A stretch of DNA of 64,000 nt from Arabidopsis thaliana (GCF_000001735.4 NC_003070.9:20321971-20385970), one strand, 5' to 3'; counted from the first letter of the stretch, positions 44,535 to 57,901 are shown. Numbers and translations: made by a program. The notes: generated from the letters alone by a model not told the origin.

Positions 44535-44918
44535 ATGATCGAAACAGTAATCACAAGCAAAACTCTAATCGGATTCCTTTCCGATACAAAATCATTCGAA
44601 TCCATAACCAACGACTATTTCCAGATTCTAGATCTAGACAAAAACGGAATGTTGTCTCCATCGGAGCTTCGTCAAGGTCTCAACAATGTGGTAGCTGTGG
44701 AATCTGAGGTCGCTCCTGGAGACGAGACCGATAACGTGTACAATGCGATTTTCGAGAGATTCGGTGAAGATTTGGTTCCAAAAAATTTTAGGGATTTGAT
44801 TGCAGAGATTTTGACGGCGATGGCGAGAGGTATCGGAAACTCGCCGGTGATTATGGTTGTGCATAATGATGGATTGATTATGAAAGCTGTTCTTCATGAA
44901 TCTAAACAAGGCAAGTGA
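44535..44918 (+). CDS. small single EF-hand calcium-binding protein
   Basis: Intronless gene of 127 aa. One canonical EF-hand loop is visible, D-L-D-K-N-G-M-L-S-P-S-E at residues about 34-45, inside a helix-loop-helix (YFQILDLDKNGMLSPSELRQ). The second half lacks a good loop. NAIFERFGEDLVPKNFRDLI could be a degenerate second hand, as in several small plant EF-hand proteins. No signal peptide or membrane segment is seen, so it is probably cytosolic or nuclear. A Ca2+-sensor role is inferred from the motif. It is recalled as At1g54530. It converges with the LEA_2 gene. Confidence 0.85.
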   Translation: MIETVITSKTLIGFLSDTKSFESITNDYFQILDLDKNGMLSPSELRQGLNNVVAVESEVAPGDETDNVYNAIFERFGEDLVPKNFRDLIAEILTAMARGIGNSPVIMVVHNDGLIMKAVLHESKQGK

Positions 44919-45731
44919 TGAGATTTTTTAAAGCATTTAGAGCTTTTTATTTTTCTTTTGGGAAAATTTGATTTATAATTTGGTTATGTTTGAATTTTAT
45001 ATACATGAATTAATGTTGTTAATTGATAATGATTACATTGTAATTTCTTCGATTTTTACTTCTTTTTTTACTTGGGATGAATTAAACTCGAGATCGTTTG
45101 AATTTTCTCGAAATTTTATATTTCAATTCTATTGTAATTTTCGAAAGTTTTACCATTGAAAAAATAGTATAGATGTGATTCACACTACCAAACCATTCAT
45201 GCTGAAGTTGATTCCATGCTATGGGCAATAGAATTTATAATCTCGATAGGTGTTACGAGTTGCTCTTTTGCTTTCGACCGTGAAGATCTTATCTCTATTG
45301 AAAAACTTTCAGTGTAGCCAACATTTGTAGTTGAGATGACGACATTTGGTTCCCTTGTATGTTTTTTTCCCTCTTCTAGTATTAATTTTCTTTCTCGTCG
45401 TTTTAATGTGCGGATCGATTGCCTTGGAAAAAGACATGAGATCGCAATAGGTTTTTTTCCCATGTAAGCACGTCGGTTCCTGAATGACTCTCTCTCTCTC
45501 TAGAAGAGAGTCTCGTTCCGACTACTTCATAGAAATTATGTTAAGCGGAAAAGAACCATTCATTTGCAATATTTTGAAATTTCAAAAATCTCTCGTAATT
45601 TAAAAAATAAAAATCAATCTTTTATTGAGAATAAAACCATTAATCCAAAATATGAATCAAATGCATAAGAAAATGATGAATTGAGTAATTAACACCAATA
45701 AAAAGTAAAAGCGCCTAGATCTAAGAACATC
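44919..45731. other. convergent intergenic region EF-hand/LEA_2 genes
   Basis: The 3' regions of two convergent genes. A CT-repeat hairpin (GACTCTCT ... AGAGAGTC) lies at about 45485-45512. The minus-strand ORF at 45197-45463 shows no recognised domain and is treated as chance. Confidence 0.5.
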
Positions 45732-46451
45732 TCAGAGTTTGGCCTTAAAACTGCAATCACTAGCTTTGATGTTGATATTATTGTTCGTTGATAAACTATC
45801 AACAACAAGCTTACAACTCCCCAATATCCGAATCTTCTTCATCTTCAGATTTCCGAGTTTGATGGCGACAGGTGCATTCACTTTAAGATCTAACGGTACA
45901 CGTCCTGTTTGTTGTTGCTGCTGCAATGCCGCCAAGACAGTGTTCCCATATTGCGCTCTTCCCGTTAGAGCCACATTTAGTTTAGTTACATTGCGATGTC
46001 CTTGATAAAACCTCGGTATAGGGCCTTCACATAGCTTTGTCTTGTCGTACCACACACCGATATGACCTCCTTTCTCGTAATAAATCCCAATCTTTTCGTT
46101 GGGATTACGAGCTGTGATCTCGACTTTAAACTCCGCGGAAAGAGAGAGGTCTAGATTGATTCCAAGGTTGGTAACTCGTAAACTGTTGACTTCGTAACTC
46201 GGGAGTTTAGGGTGGAAAACAAAGTATACAACCGCAACCGCAATTGCTAACGCGATCAATGCAATGACTAGAAGGCTTAACACCCAACAAAAGATTTTGC
46301 AGCACATATTTCGATTCTTACTAGGAATAACAGGAGGCGGAATCGGCCGTTGAACCGGAAGCAAGACTGTCTTTCCGGGAGCTGGTGTTGTTGTCTTCGT
46401 CTTGTTGGCTTCCATTTGAAGAACCGGGTGAATTTTTTGTTGATCTCCCAT
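45732..46451 (-). CDS. NDR1/HIN1-like LEA_2 membrane protein
   Basis: Intronless gene of 239 aa of the NHL / LEA hydroxyproline-rich family (recalled as At1g54540). The N-terminus is cytosolic and proline-rich (LLPVQRPIPPPVIPSKN). A Cys-containing segment CCKIFCW precedes a single TM helix (VLSLLVIALIALAIAVAVVY). The LEA_2 domain follows on the far side, with the family motif NPNEKIGIYY and conserved Tyr/Asp positions (GVWYDKTKLCEG). A run of five glutamines (LQQQQQTG) is present. Such proteins sit in the plasma membrane and contribute to defence or stress responses. The specific role here is unknown. Confidence 0.9.
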   Translation of the reverse strand: MGDQQKIHPVLQMEANKTKTTTPAPGKTVLLPVQRPIPPPVIPSKNRNMCCKIFCWVLSLLVIALIALAIAVAVVYFVFHPKLPSYEVNSLRVTNLGINLDLSLSAEFKVEITARNPNEKIGIYYEKGGHIGVWYDKTKLCEGPIPRFYQGHRNVTKLNVALTGRAQYGNTVLAALQQQQQTGRVPLDLKVNAPVAIKLGNLKMKKIRILGSCKLVVDSLSTNNNINIKASDCSFKAKL

Positions 46452-47718
46452 GGATCTACAACTTTGTATTTAGTAATACTAATGCACCAACATGTATTAT
46501 ATGTACTTTATTTTATATCAAAGTTTTGTCTTGTGAAGTTGTTTCCATGCATGACTTTTACCAACATCTTACCTTCCTCACCTATAACGTTGAATTAATC
46601 AGAATATATTAGAAAGACTAGAGGTTGTTCAACAGTTACAGTAATCTTTTTGTATTTAATTCGATAATAAAACAAAAACAATAAATCATTCGGTATATTG
46701 GTTTAGTTAGGATGACGACTTTGGCAACATTCCAATGTTTTCAACACATATCTTCTTTTTGTTCATCTCTATGTTCAGCAACAACCCGTATAATCAAATT
46801 CTTGAGGAAGAATTTGAAAACTACAATTTTTATGATACATTTCATAACTATCACTAATTTTTTTTTTCAAAAACACCACAAAAGGATTTATAATTTCTTT
46901 AAATACATTTTATAGAAAATATTTATAAAGTTATATAAGGTTTTATAAATTGATTCTTGAATGATTTTTTTGTAAGCAATCTCAAAAGAAGAAAGATTCA
47001 AACTTATTAAGATAGAAACTAAGAACTTAGATAGATTATTAAAACTTTATGATGCAAGGGTACTGATAGAGAAAATATTACTTCGTTGTCACCAAGAACA
47101 CTATGATTCGAAATTGATACTCTTATTAAGATGAAGGAAGAGAGTTGTTTTGAGAGGACAACTCTCAAACAAAGTTACCTTCCATGGATGTTCTAACCAT
47201 AAATTTATATGCTTTTGCTAGCTAAAACTCTAGTTCCATGGGCTAATAGACTTCTCAAAACACTCTATCTTAGGATTCTTTTGCATCCTTTTAAAAAAAA
47301 AGTCTTTAGTAGTTTATTTTGAGAAATGGAATCGTAAAAGTGATAGATGTCAAAGTTTCCCAATTAATATATAGTCATCACTCATCTACTCTGGAAATTT
47401 ATGTTAGTCACATATCATCTGATCTATAAAGAGATTACTAAATATGTGGTGGTGCACTCTACGAACTAAATCAAGAGCTTCGTAGTTTTTAAGTAAAACT
47501 GAAAATCAGTTGCTAAACGATTTCGTAATTTTACCATATGATATAGTTAAGGATTCGATGGTTTATTTTTTTCCAAATAATAGGCCCATTTAAAAAATCT
47601 GTGCCAAAGCAAAACTTTATTACAAGCCCAACCAAAACACATATACAAACATATTAGGGTACCGAATAGGTCAATGAGACATTAAACTTGTGGAGAAAGC
47701 TGAAAACTTGGAGGAAGA
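46452..47718. other. divergent intergenic region LEA_2/F-box genes
   Basis: No credible ORF. The proximal side of the F-box gene carries GGCCCA at 47583-47588 and AGCCCA at 47625-47630, which may be shared promoter elements. The rest is AT-rich. Confidence 0.5.
47583..47630 (+). promoter_or_regulatory. GGCCCA and AGCCCA elements upstream of the F-box gene
   Basis: Two site II-like hexamers about 40 bp apart and 90-135 bp before the start codon at 47719, a common arrangement in plant proximal promoters. Confidence 0.4.
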
Positions 47719-48807
47719 ATGGCGACAGTAACCGATCTACCGGATGATTTGGTAAGAGAAATATTTTCTAGGGTTCCATTGACATCTCTAAGAGCAGTGA
47801 GATCTACTTGTAAAAAGTGGAACGCTATATCGAAATATGACATCTTAGGTAAAAAAGCAGCAGCAAAGAATCAGTTCTTGGAGTTCATGGTTACAGATTC
47901 TAGGGTTTGTTCTTTGAGATTAGATCTTCAAGGAATCCGTAGCGAAGAAGATTTGATTGATCTATCTATAAAGCAAATAAGTATACCTAATAAAGTTGAT
48001 CAAGTCGAGATATCTCAAGTCTATCACTGTGATGGCTTATTGTTATGCATCGCCAAAGACAACTCGAGTGTTATGGTATGGAATCCGTATTTAGGGCAGA
48101 CGAAATTGATTCAACCAAGAAAAAAACTCCACAGATATGACAAGTTTGCTCTTGGATACGACAACAACCGTAACCACAAAATTTTGAGGTTTCTTTATGA
48201 GGGGAGTCCAAGAAACGTCATTATTGATGTTTACGATTTTAGCTCTGATTCATGGAGGGTTCTTGATATTGATATAGATTGGCATGAACTGTTTAGTCAC
48301 AATAGCGTGTCTTTGAAGGGAAATACTTACTTTTTTGGTCGAAAGGGACCACGTTTGCCTATGCTGTTTAAACCTCCATCTCGTCGTTTTGAATATTTGA
48401 CTCTATCTTGTGTTAGAAATGAGAAACTCGCTGTGTTATACAGCCACCTCAACAGATTTGGCACAATAGAGATTTGTATTTCGACTAAGATTGATCCCAG
48501 TGCAGTATCATGGACCACTTTTTTGAGAATTGATATGACACTAATCAATGGTTTACCGGATAACTTTTTTGTTCACTCTTATGCTACGAGCTTTTTCTTC
48601 GATGAGGAGAAGAAGGTCGCTGTGCTTTTCGGTACAAACAGATATAGAGGACGTGAGACCTGTCAGTACTACCAGAGAGCTTGCATCGTTGGAGATAGTG
48701 GATACTTCAAAGCTGTCAACATCGAACTAGTTTTCAATTCACAGCTGCAATCTTGCCAACTTGTGAGCTCTTCTTATGTTCCAAGTTTAGTGCAACTGCA
48801 AGATTAG
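47719..48807 (+). CDS. F-box protein with FBA-type interaction domain
   Basis: Intronless gene of 362 aa (recalled as At1g54550). The N-terminal F-box is LPDDLVREIFSRVPLTSLRA, then VRSTCKKWN, which binds SKP1 in an SCF ubiquitin ligase. The C-terminal F-box-associated domain has family signatures: HCDGLLLC, VWNPYLGQTKLIQ, KFALGYDN and SSDSWRVLD. The substrate is unknown. These genes belong to the large, rapidly duplicating Arabidopsis F-box family. This copy has no stop or frameshift, and its length is usual for the group. Confidence 0.92.
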   Translation: MATVTDLPDDLVREIFSRVPLTSLRAVRSTCKKWNAISKYDILGKKAAAKNQFLEFMVTDSRVCSLRLDLQGIRSEEDLIDLSIKQISIPNKVDQVEISQVYHCDGLLLCIAKDNSSVMVWNPYLGQTKLIQPRKKLHRYDKFALGYDNNRNHKILRFLYEGSPRNVIIDVYDFSSDSWRVLDIDIDWHELFSHNSVSLKGNTYFFGRKGPRLPMLFKPPSRRFEYLTLSCVRNEKLAVLYSHLNRFGTIEICISTKIDPSAVSWTTFLRIDMTLINGLPDNFFVHSYATSFFFDEEKKVAVLFGTNRYRGRETCQYYQRACIVGDSGYFKAVNIELVFNSQLQSCQLVSSSYVPSLVQLQD

Positions 48808-49678
48808 TCCGTTTTCTTTAAACATTTTATTTGTTTTTTGCGTTGAACAAGACTGCTTTTAGGTTGAAGAAATAGTTGATAGAAGTTTCATTTTCTATGA
48901 AGGCTGATTTTTTTGTTTCTTGCTTTGAACAAGACTGCTTTTAGTTCTAAAGATCACCAGAGAACAGTTTATCTAGGGTTTTCAGGAATTAATCTATAGA
49001 GAGTAACAAAGTTTTTATAACAAATGCATGCATGAGGGATCAGCTACATAAATTGCAAGACTTGAATTATAATTAATATGAAGGAGAGTGACTACTATTT
49101 ATAAATCCGAGACGATAGTTTTCAGTTAGCATTGGTCAATTTTAAAGTTCTTGCAAAGTTCGGGCTTACTGAATGGTCTTAGACATTATATCCAATTCAA
49201 TGACAGCTCCATTGGAAAACAATTTGATTCCATTTCAAACTTGTTTATGAATGCTTATGAAAGTCAAAGGAGGTAATTAGACAAGTTTGAAACTAAAACA
49301 AAAAAAAAAACTTATCCAGATATGCTTGTTCGATAAATCCAGATCTTTTGTATGTATACTGTTTTGGAACTTATTTTAGTCGTGGAAAATTTAGTTTACT
49401 ATTTTTAACAGCTTTCTTTATACAGACTTATGTTGAAATGTTTTGCAGCACATTTGCTTTGCAGTTCATACATGATCCGAAAAATATGTTGCAAACAAAA
49501 CAAAAAAAAGTGGCACGGTATAATTTCTGATAAGACCAGGTTAGATCTGCTTCAAAAAGATTGTATTCTTAGTATATAATGAAAAGTTGAACTTATTGTC
49601 ACCTCTATTCAAAAGATCGAGTAGGATTATCACAACTACACAGTGGTGGTGTAAACTTATTGAACCAATTTATCTTTA
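48808..49678. other. convergent intergenic region F-box/myosin genes
   Basis: The 3' regions of two convergent genes. A 21-bp segment GAACAAGACTGCTTTTAG is repeated at about 48846 and 48928. There is no gene. The 60-codon ORF at 49348-49530 looks fortuitous. Confidence 0.5.
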
Positions 49679-52600
49679 TTAGTCAGAACATGGCAATAGA
49701 AAGCTAAAACCAGAATTCTCTCGGATAAGAGGTGGTGGTTCTACATCTCCGATCTCTATCCGCTCCATCGATTTCGACAAATCATCAACCGAGAAAGGAA
49801 TACTGCCAACAACAACAAAAAAATACAAAATCCATCATTCATGTACATAGTTGATAAAAGGAAATTAAAATATGGGGTCGAATACATGAGTGAGTACTAA
49901 CCTCGAATCGTCATCCAGTAGAAAAGAGTTGCTAACAGCATTGTTTGAATCTTCTGTCATTAGTACTCTCATATTTGCTATCACCTATCGTATAAAATAC
50001 ACCAAAGATTGGCATCTTTCCTGTATTATCATCATATAACTCAAAACAGATTTTTCAAACTTACGTCTGGTGATACGCTATGAGTTCCATACTTGTCGTC
50101 CCAATACATCGTACTTATTCGGTATAGTTGTTGTATGCTGAGCACCTGCAATTTCAACTTCATATTTCATCAAACTGTCCACATTTACTTACTTTCTAAA
50201 GATCAAACAATTCATTCACTTACCGGACACAGCTCATGACTTATCTCGTCCAAGGTTTTTTTAGGTTTTTGGTGTATGACCTGCATATTATTACAACATT
50301 AAATTACTGCATTTTGATAAACCCTGACAGAGACTGACTCTTGAGGTTTACAAGCAAATCATGAAAATGTACCAGAAACCCGATGGCCTGTCTGATATGC
50401 TTCAGCTCATCCCAAGAAGAACCCGCATATTCATCTGTTGCATTGTAACACCAGTGCTCCAGTTCAGCTAATCCTGCTTTTACGTATTCCCCATTGCTAA
50501 ATGAACAGCACTCCCGTCTTAACAGAAGACTGTAAGGATGATATGAGAACGCATTATTAATTGATACAACAAGGCAACTTTTGAGAATGAGACTGGTAAT
50601 CAACAGACCTATTAAACAGTTGAACATTGATGAATGAGAAGATCTGCGTAAACACCTTCCGGACCAAGAATGGAGGAACCTAAGAAAAAGAGTCAATGAA
50701 ATGATTTGAAGTCTTGGAATCTCTCAAACACCGTTTTTTATAACATGACTAGATTAGGAACTCACGTGGTTCGATTTCAGATTGTTGAGGAAGTTCGTGA
50801 GGCTCTTTACAATTCCTTGCCAGTGGGCGATCAATGCTTGCTGTGCTGCGGTGTTGCCAACAGAACGAGATGCCCCTTTCACTAAACTCGCTCTTGAGGT
50901 TCTTGGTGCCTATTTTATATGACCAACAAAAGAAGATTTAAATCCAGTGAAGAAATGCGCAATTGCTTGAACATGTAACTGATGTATTGCCATATATACC
51001 TGAATGCACAATCCAAGGAGTGGAGAAATCTCTTTCTTCAAATTATCACGAATCATTCCGTATATTTTCTCAACATAGGCTGTTAGCTGTTGCTTGAAGA
51101 GGAGAGCTGGGTATTTCGCCTCAACTTGCCTTAAGGTATCAACTCCACCATTTATCATGGCAAGATTCACACCTTGGGGTGTGCCGCGAAAGCTCTAGAG
51201 AAAGATTGACATTGACAAGTTAAAACTTGTGATGCATCTGATATGATGAAGTTTATATATTAGTTGGCCACACACACACCTGAGTCATCCTCCCAAAGAG
51301 AGTGGCAGAAGATGAGCGACGGCGCTGTGGAGCCATTCCTGCTGCTCCACTAGCTTTAAGCGTGCGTTGGAGGAGTAAAAGCAATGTCGAGGCATTGGAT
51401 AACCAATATGCTAGTATATTGTTGTTGTCTTGCGTCTGAATGAGAAAAAAAATGCAATCACTACCAGTCCGAAATCCATAACTTTCATTTTCGTATCTCA
51501 AAATAGTATAGTAGCACAAACAAACCTCAATAGCTTGTCCTATTGTCTGAATGATCCTATCAAAGACACTAGTTCTTTCAACTTCAAATGACCGCCATTG
51601 CAATAAGCATTTGTATATGATACATGCTGTAACAGGTCGTTTCCCTTGGAAACCCAAATGTTGAACGATGCAGCGAATAAGCAGCTCTTGGTTTTCTTGC
51701 TGCTTCTCGTTTAGTGATTTCTGTGGCTTATCGTCCACTTCAGAGAGATCCCTTCGGTTAATTGAATGGCTATGCAAATCCTGATTCAAATTAAATGAAA
51801 CCCAAATAGAAGAATAGCACGATTAAGAGAACTCCACAAAACATGCAAGACAATATTTGTTAGACATATCGAGGTACTTACCAAACTTGGCCTTGCATCA
51901 ACTGATAGATGACCACTTTCTGAACCTCTCTGTTTTGTTTTTATGCACATATGGAAGTCATTAACTTCAGATAGAAAAACAAAACAAATGGAGGCCAACA
52001 GTTTTCTTGGTATATTATCCGTACCTGTAAAATCGACCTGGACCGGCCAGAGAGAAACTTATTTGGTGCAATGGACACAGCTTGTTGTCGTAACACCTTA
52101 TTCTCTGATTCTAAATTGTTGCATTTTTCTTCCAGCCTGACCATCATGATTACAAATTTCAGCGCAACAGTGTCACGAATTTCCATTAATACATGTGACC
52201 AAGATCTATACCATTATTTACTTCCTACTATTAAGAAATTAATGATTTGATATTGACTTACCTTGTCACGGACTCTTGGAGCTGCTGAGCTTTTTTCTCT
52301 GTGTCTTCCAACTTTTTCTTTCTGTCCTCGCTAGACTCTTGAGCTTCATCAAATTTCCTTGTTGCATCATCGGCCCTTTGTTTCTCTTGTTCAAGATTAG
52401 CCTGTTGTTACACAAATGATTACTAATGCTCCATACATTATTCTGCAACAATACACTAAGAGTCGAATTCAGGCATTTTAATAACCAACAAAAAACCTAG
52501 CGAAAGGATAAACCAATCTGATCGCCAATGAATACGAGATTTAAGTTTGGACAAGGAGGGAGTACCTTTAGACCCTCCACTTCTTCTGTCAATGCTTCAA

Positions 52601-55600
52601 TCTTCTGGGTATCTTCAACTAAAACTTGCGTTTCTGTTACAACAGGAGGCGCTTCTTCAATGGCCTTCTTAGCAGCTTCACGTTCCTTAACAAGAAGCCC
52701 ATTTGTTTCATCCACTTTCTTCCGCATTTCCTCTAATGAACTCTGCAGTTTTTTTATCTCCTGATTCTTTTCTTCTTCCAGGTCAACCTGACAAGGTTTA
52801 TTATATGTTTGCTTCAATATCATCCTACCGAAAACAAATATATTTATCAATCAAAATCATTTTTCTGTATCAAATACCCTTGAGCGTTTCTCCAACTGTG
52901 CACGGTATGTGAGTTCTTCGACTTTCTTTTCGAGCATATCCTTTGCCTCTTTCAGTGCGCCTGTTTCCCTTGAAGCCTGAAGATAACAAAAAGTGTTGAT
53001 GAGTATGCTTAGGATAATAGTTTACCAGAAGATCACATACATGGCAACCAGCTTATCAATAGGCAAAACATGAAAGAAAAATAAAGAACTCTCTATTTCA
53101 TCTTCAAAAGTCCCTAAAAGTGGCAATTACACAGTGAACGTACAAAGTGCACCCACGTACCATTTTGAGCTGTCGAAGTTCTCTCCTTGCAAGTTTGCCT
53201 CTCCATCGTGTCTGAGACAGGATCACTCCTTTCTTAAGCTTCTTGAAGTACAAAGTTGCTCTGTGACAACGGAACTGAGCCTGCAATTTATAATATGTTA
53301 ATGCGTTAGTAAGAAAACTCCCAAAATTAGATAAGCTGACCAATGTATATTCCCACAGATATATAAACCTGAATAGTTGTAGCAGCCTTTGTTTGCTTCC
53401 TGAATCTAAACTGTTTATGAGCAGCCATTGCTCTTAAACCTGTTTGTACAACAAGCGCCGCTACATGGAGGTTTTTGTATGATTTTCTAGAATGTAATCT
53501 CCGAGCATTCTTCTGAATCTTCACAGCAGCAGCTTGTCGTCTCAAGTTATCGAAAATTTTGGAAGAAAGTCTTCCTATAATTTTCGCAAAGAATAGAAAC
53601 TTATTAATCATCTTATATCTAGAAATCATTCAATCAAACTATGAGAAAAACATTTTTGCTTCTAAATTCTAACCAAGAGAAAGTACACAAGAGAGGGATT
53701 AAGAGACTATAAGATGAATCAGATGGTTCACCTCTGCATAAGGCTTGGAGAGATATGGTGGCTTTTCTTAGTAAAATGAACCGTCTTTGGGCCTGATGAG
53801 TCCGTATTCGTCTCTGAATTTTTTTGGCAGCAGCACTGAGAACCATAGTTCTTCTCGCGTCGAGTTCAGCCATCTGACCCGCCCTTAAAAACACCTTTGT
53901 TTTACCAACCTGCATTACCCAACGATCATTGAACCATATTCCATGGCATCATTAGTATTAGATAATGGTTGAACGAAGAAAAAGACACTTAAAATCAAAA
54001 CCTGGTATCCTTTGAGTCCAATATTGTCTAAGATCTTTTGCGCTGCAGCCTTCTCCTCGTAGCTGTTCAGGAACAAGCAGTATACACACTGTTTAGTTCC
54101 AAGATATTTGTTATAATTGGATCAACAGAACGAAAGGATTCACTTACTTCCCTTCTAGAGCTCGAGGATATAGAAGTCCAAAACGGTTAATGAACTCAAA
54201 GAAAGGTTTACGAGTGGGATACCCCGCACAACTGATTCTGATCGCTTCCAAAACACCCTACACAAATACAAACCAACAATGTCTGTTTGATAAATGAAAA
54301 TTTGTAATACTCAATAAGTCTAGAACAACACCACAGTTGGAATCATTTTTCATCTATTACTTACACCACACCGAAGTTGCTGCATAATGTTTACATTCTC
54401 AAATACGGCAGGCTTCAAAAGGTTATTGGGCTTCACACATCTGATGTAGTGAGGCTCGGTAGAGTTTAATGTTTCCATCAGTTGCTGGAGTTGCAACTGC
54501 ATCAATCGAGAAAGCACACTTAATACCCGACATTGGAATACTTTCAGAGAATTAAGCCTATCTACCTTAAAGCGAGAGCCAATGGAAGAAAACTTTGAAG
54601 ATTTAGATGTTTCTTCCGGGAGCGGAGGAAAGAGACCCACAACAAAAGGACACTTGGAAGCACCCAACAAATCTTGATGTTCAGGGATAACATAATCCTT
54701 GTTTTTGTCTAGAAATAGATCAGACTGATACTGGACCTGAAATGATATTCCACAAAACAAAAGTACTAATAAGAAACCTATAAGACAGTTGATTGTGTTG
54801 TACAATGTTAAGTTTCCTTTGAAGGAAAAAAGACCCTACTTCTCCAGCATAATGGGCAACAGCAAAATCTGTTCGAGAGAGTTTTGGCTTGATGAACCTC
54901 TTGTGTGTCTTAAAAGTTTGATAAAGCTTGTTCGCAAATGTTTCATGGGTCGACTTCGGAAACATGCTGAAGAACCAAGAAACATTGTTCAAAATAAGAT
55001 AAAATGAACATAACTCAAGTTACATACACAACTCAAGTTGATTGATGTTAATATTACCAAGCTTCATCAAGGAGAGCCACAATTCCACCAGGCTTCTGCA
55101 GATGGAAATTTTTCTTTTTGAGTGAGAAAGATGAAATATTTAGATTGCATTGTCATTTCGGAGTCCCAATTTAAAGACCAGACAAAAATGTGATATTGAT
55201 CAGAAATAACCTTTTCGATAAGATCGAGAACATCTTGGTTATCCACAAATTCAATGTAGCTCCAATCTATTGCTTCTTTTGTGTATTCCTCCTGTTCCAT
55301 CTTGAAAACGTGCTGAAAACAGCAATAGAAACTTGTAAACCCCAAAAGCCTAATCTGTGAAACTCAGGGGAAATGGTTTACACTACAATCAAGAAATTAC
55401 CTGATTGAAATGTTGCTGCAACTTCTCATTTGTGAAATTAATACAGAACTGTTCAAAACTGCAGGAGATCGCTATTAGCAGTGGAAACACAAAAATCTAA
55501 CGGAAGTTTAGTTCTGAACCTTGGCGCAGTAGACATTCCTTACCTATTTGTTTTAAAGCTCTCAAATCCGTATATATCCAGGACTCCAATGAGTGATCTA

Positions 55601-57901
55601 GAAGTCGCATCTTGGCCAATTGAGACGTTGATCTTTTCTACCAACCTGCAAATAACTAGAGATGTTAACTTAGAATCAAATCTGTCAATCACCAATACTT
55701 GTGTAGTGTTACTAGTGACAAAATACCTATTAAACCAGCCACTTACCAATCAAATAACCGAGAATAGATAGTCTTAGCTAGACCATCTCTGCTGATTAAA
55801 GCACTCTGAGGATCTAGACTTCTCTTGATAACTTCCTCAGGTGTGACCATAACACGTTTACACAGTGCATCTTCAAGCGCCTTTACATCGCACCTAAAAT
55901 GAGAGGTCTAGTTAGTGCATGTATTGAGAACAACAACCAAGTCTTCTCGGGACAAAAATATTTACTTACATGAGAAGTTCTGCCACTGTGTTAAGATGAA
56001 ATTTCGACTTGTCATCTTTGGGAACTGATGAATCCACTTCTTTTCCCTTGGTAAATTCGACGTTGCCAAGGTGGAGAATTGCAGCAACCACTCTGAAAAT
56101 TGCTTCCTGTTGATTTATATAGAGGGTGACGGATCAAAATAAATACCAAAATGCATCAGAAGATCACTTTCATACACAAGCTTACCTGTTCCTTTTCGCT
56201 CATCCCGACAATATCCATTGCTCTTCTTGTCGCAATGTAATCATGAGCATCACTTATACCAACAAGTTCGAAGCATTTCGACTGGTTCAGATAATGAAAC
56301 GTCTTGGGATGACCCAACTTGTACTTTTCGAGCTCCTGCTAGTTCTATAATGTTATGCCAAGAGTTTTCAATGACAATCAGAATTAACAAAGACTTCCTG
56401 GTGAGTATACCTCCTGTGGTGCAGCACATAGAAGATAAAAACAGTGGTAATTGCGCTCTGGATCAGAAATCTGACAGACACGAGACCTCTCTAGTAGATA
56501 CGTCCTTACTGCAGCTCCAGATATTCTTCCTTGCTTATCAAATTGGATTTCAACAAATTTACCAAATCGACTGTGAGAAAACAAATTAACTATCAGCTCA
56601 AATTCTAACAAAATTTTGTAAGACCACACAATGAATTATGCATAGGTTTTTTCACCTGGAATTGTTATTCCTGACAGTTTTGGCGTTACCAAAGGCCTCA
56701 AGGACAGGATTTGACTGCAAGCAGAAGTTACAGGCGTATTATCACGGTGTGTGAAAGATTATGTAATCAAGATTGCAGAAACGTAAAAGGAGAATCTAAA
56801 AGACAATCCAGATTGATTAGAACATCATACTTCAAGAACTTGTTGTTCAACTGTCCGGCCTTCTGTAACAGCACGACCTCCAAGATATGCAAGGTATCTC
56901 ATAAGCATCTTCGTGGTCTCAGTTTTACCTGCTCCACTCTCACCACTTACAAGAATAGAATTGCTTTTGCCCTCATTGATCATTGCCCTGAACGTAAATA
57001 TCGCATCTCAGCTTACAACACAAACCACAAGTATATAATAAGGTTAAAAGCTGACAAATAAGAGCACCTGTACGCAACATCAGCAACTGCAAAAACATGA
57101 GGACTTAATTCTCCAAATGGTGCTCCCTTGTACTGTTGCATCATATGGGCATCATAAATATGCGGCAGTCGTTGAAATGGATTAATAGCGATAAGGATAT
57201 TTCCAGTGTACGTCTGTCAAGACAATGCAAGAAACTGTCAAGAAAGGCAGAGTCTTAAGATCCAAAAAGTAAAGAAAAAATTTAGGTACTAACATAAATT
57301 TCATTAAGTTCATATCTGATCTTTAAGTTCTGAAGAACACCAGGCTCATGCAAATAAGATAGCTTTGTCATGTCATCAACTCCACCTGCAGGTGCTTCCA
57401 TATCTTTTGGGTATATCTTTGACAACTTTGCAGTGATCTACACAGAAACAAAAAATTAGCAAATCAGCTTCAGTGTATTCCAGGCTTCAATTATATGGAA
57501 ACTCAAATATGTTTTTAACTCGCCTTTTTTCCGTTTGTGGCTTGAACCTCAACATCTTGTCCATTGATCTTTTCAACCAGACCATCAATCCAAGCCACAT
57601 CAGAATCTTCAATCCAAACATGAGAGCCTACAATGATGTTAACCGGAGTTCCCTGCAATTTTATGAACAAAGAACTAGCGTTTTGATAGGCGATCTACGA
57701 CATTTAGTAATTAGATACTCAATGTGAATACCGAGTAATATACTAATCTAAGAACAGAGTCACTGAATTTCTCATCTCATTGTTCTTCCACTCTTAGATT
57801 TCAAGCCTACATGCTACTAATCGAGAAATTGAAAAATCTCCGGTTCGAATCTCAATGTTGCATAAACAATATTTTAAATAAATGAATGAATGACATACCA
57901 T
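49679..57901 (-). CDS. XIE: class XI myosin heavy chain (XI-E)
   Basis: Actin-based motor for organelle transport and cytoplasmic streaming (recalled as At1g54560). The ATG at 57899-57901 is the only coding triplet of exon 1, with GTATGT directly after it. Exon 2 begins at 57654 ([18 protein letters not shown]). The motor shows the P-loop GESGAGKTE at about 56940, switch and relay segments such as [13 protein letters not shown] at about 55580, and the actin-binding region [14 protein letters not shown] at about 54450. Six IQ motifs for calmodulin-type light chains follow at about 53870-53170 (for example [18 protein letters not shown]). A coiled coil (about 52970-52100) and a dilute-type cargo-binding tail end with [12 protein letters not shown] and LLPCSD, stop 49679-49681. 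About 35-40 exons are present. No break was seen in any piece read, and the size fits the family (about 1500 aa). Confidence 0.94.
57899..57901 (-). CDS. XIE: start-codon-only first coding exon of the myosin
   Basis: On the minus strand the sequence reads ..CCAA ATG GTATGTCATTC, so the donor follows the ATG at once. The next coding exon starts after TTGCAG at 57654 with GGAACTCCGG and continues in frame. The intron is about 245 nt. Confidence 0.8.

Noticed and set aside
45197..45463. 88-codon minus-strand ORF between two convergent genes
   Set aside because: Rich in Lys/Arg/Glu but with no domain and no start context. Treated as chance.
57842..57850. GGTTCGAAT, a tRNA B-box-like sequence in the myosin first intron
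   Set aside because: No A-box at the right distance and no cloverleaf. At most a SINE scrap.
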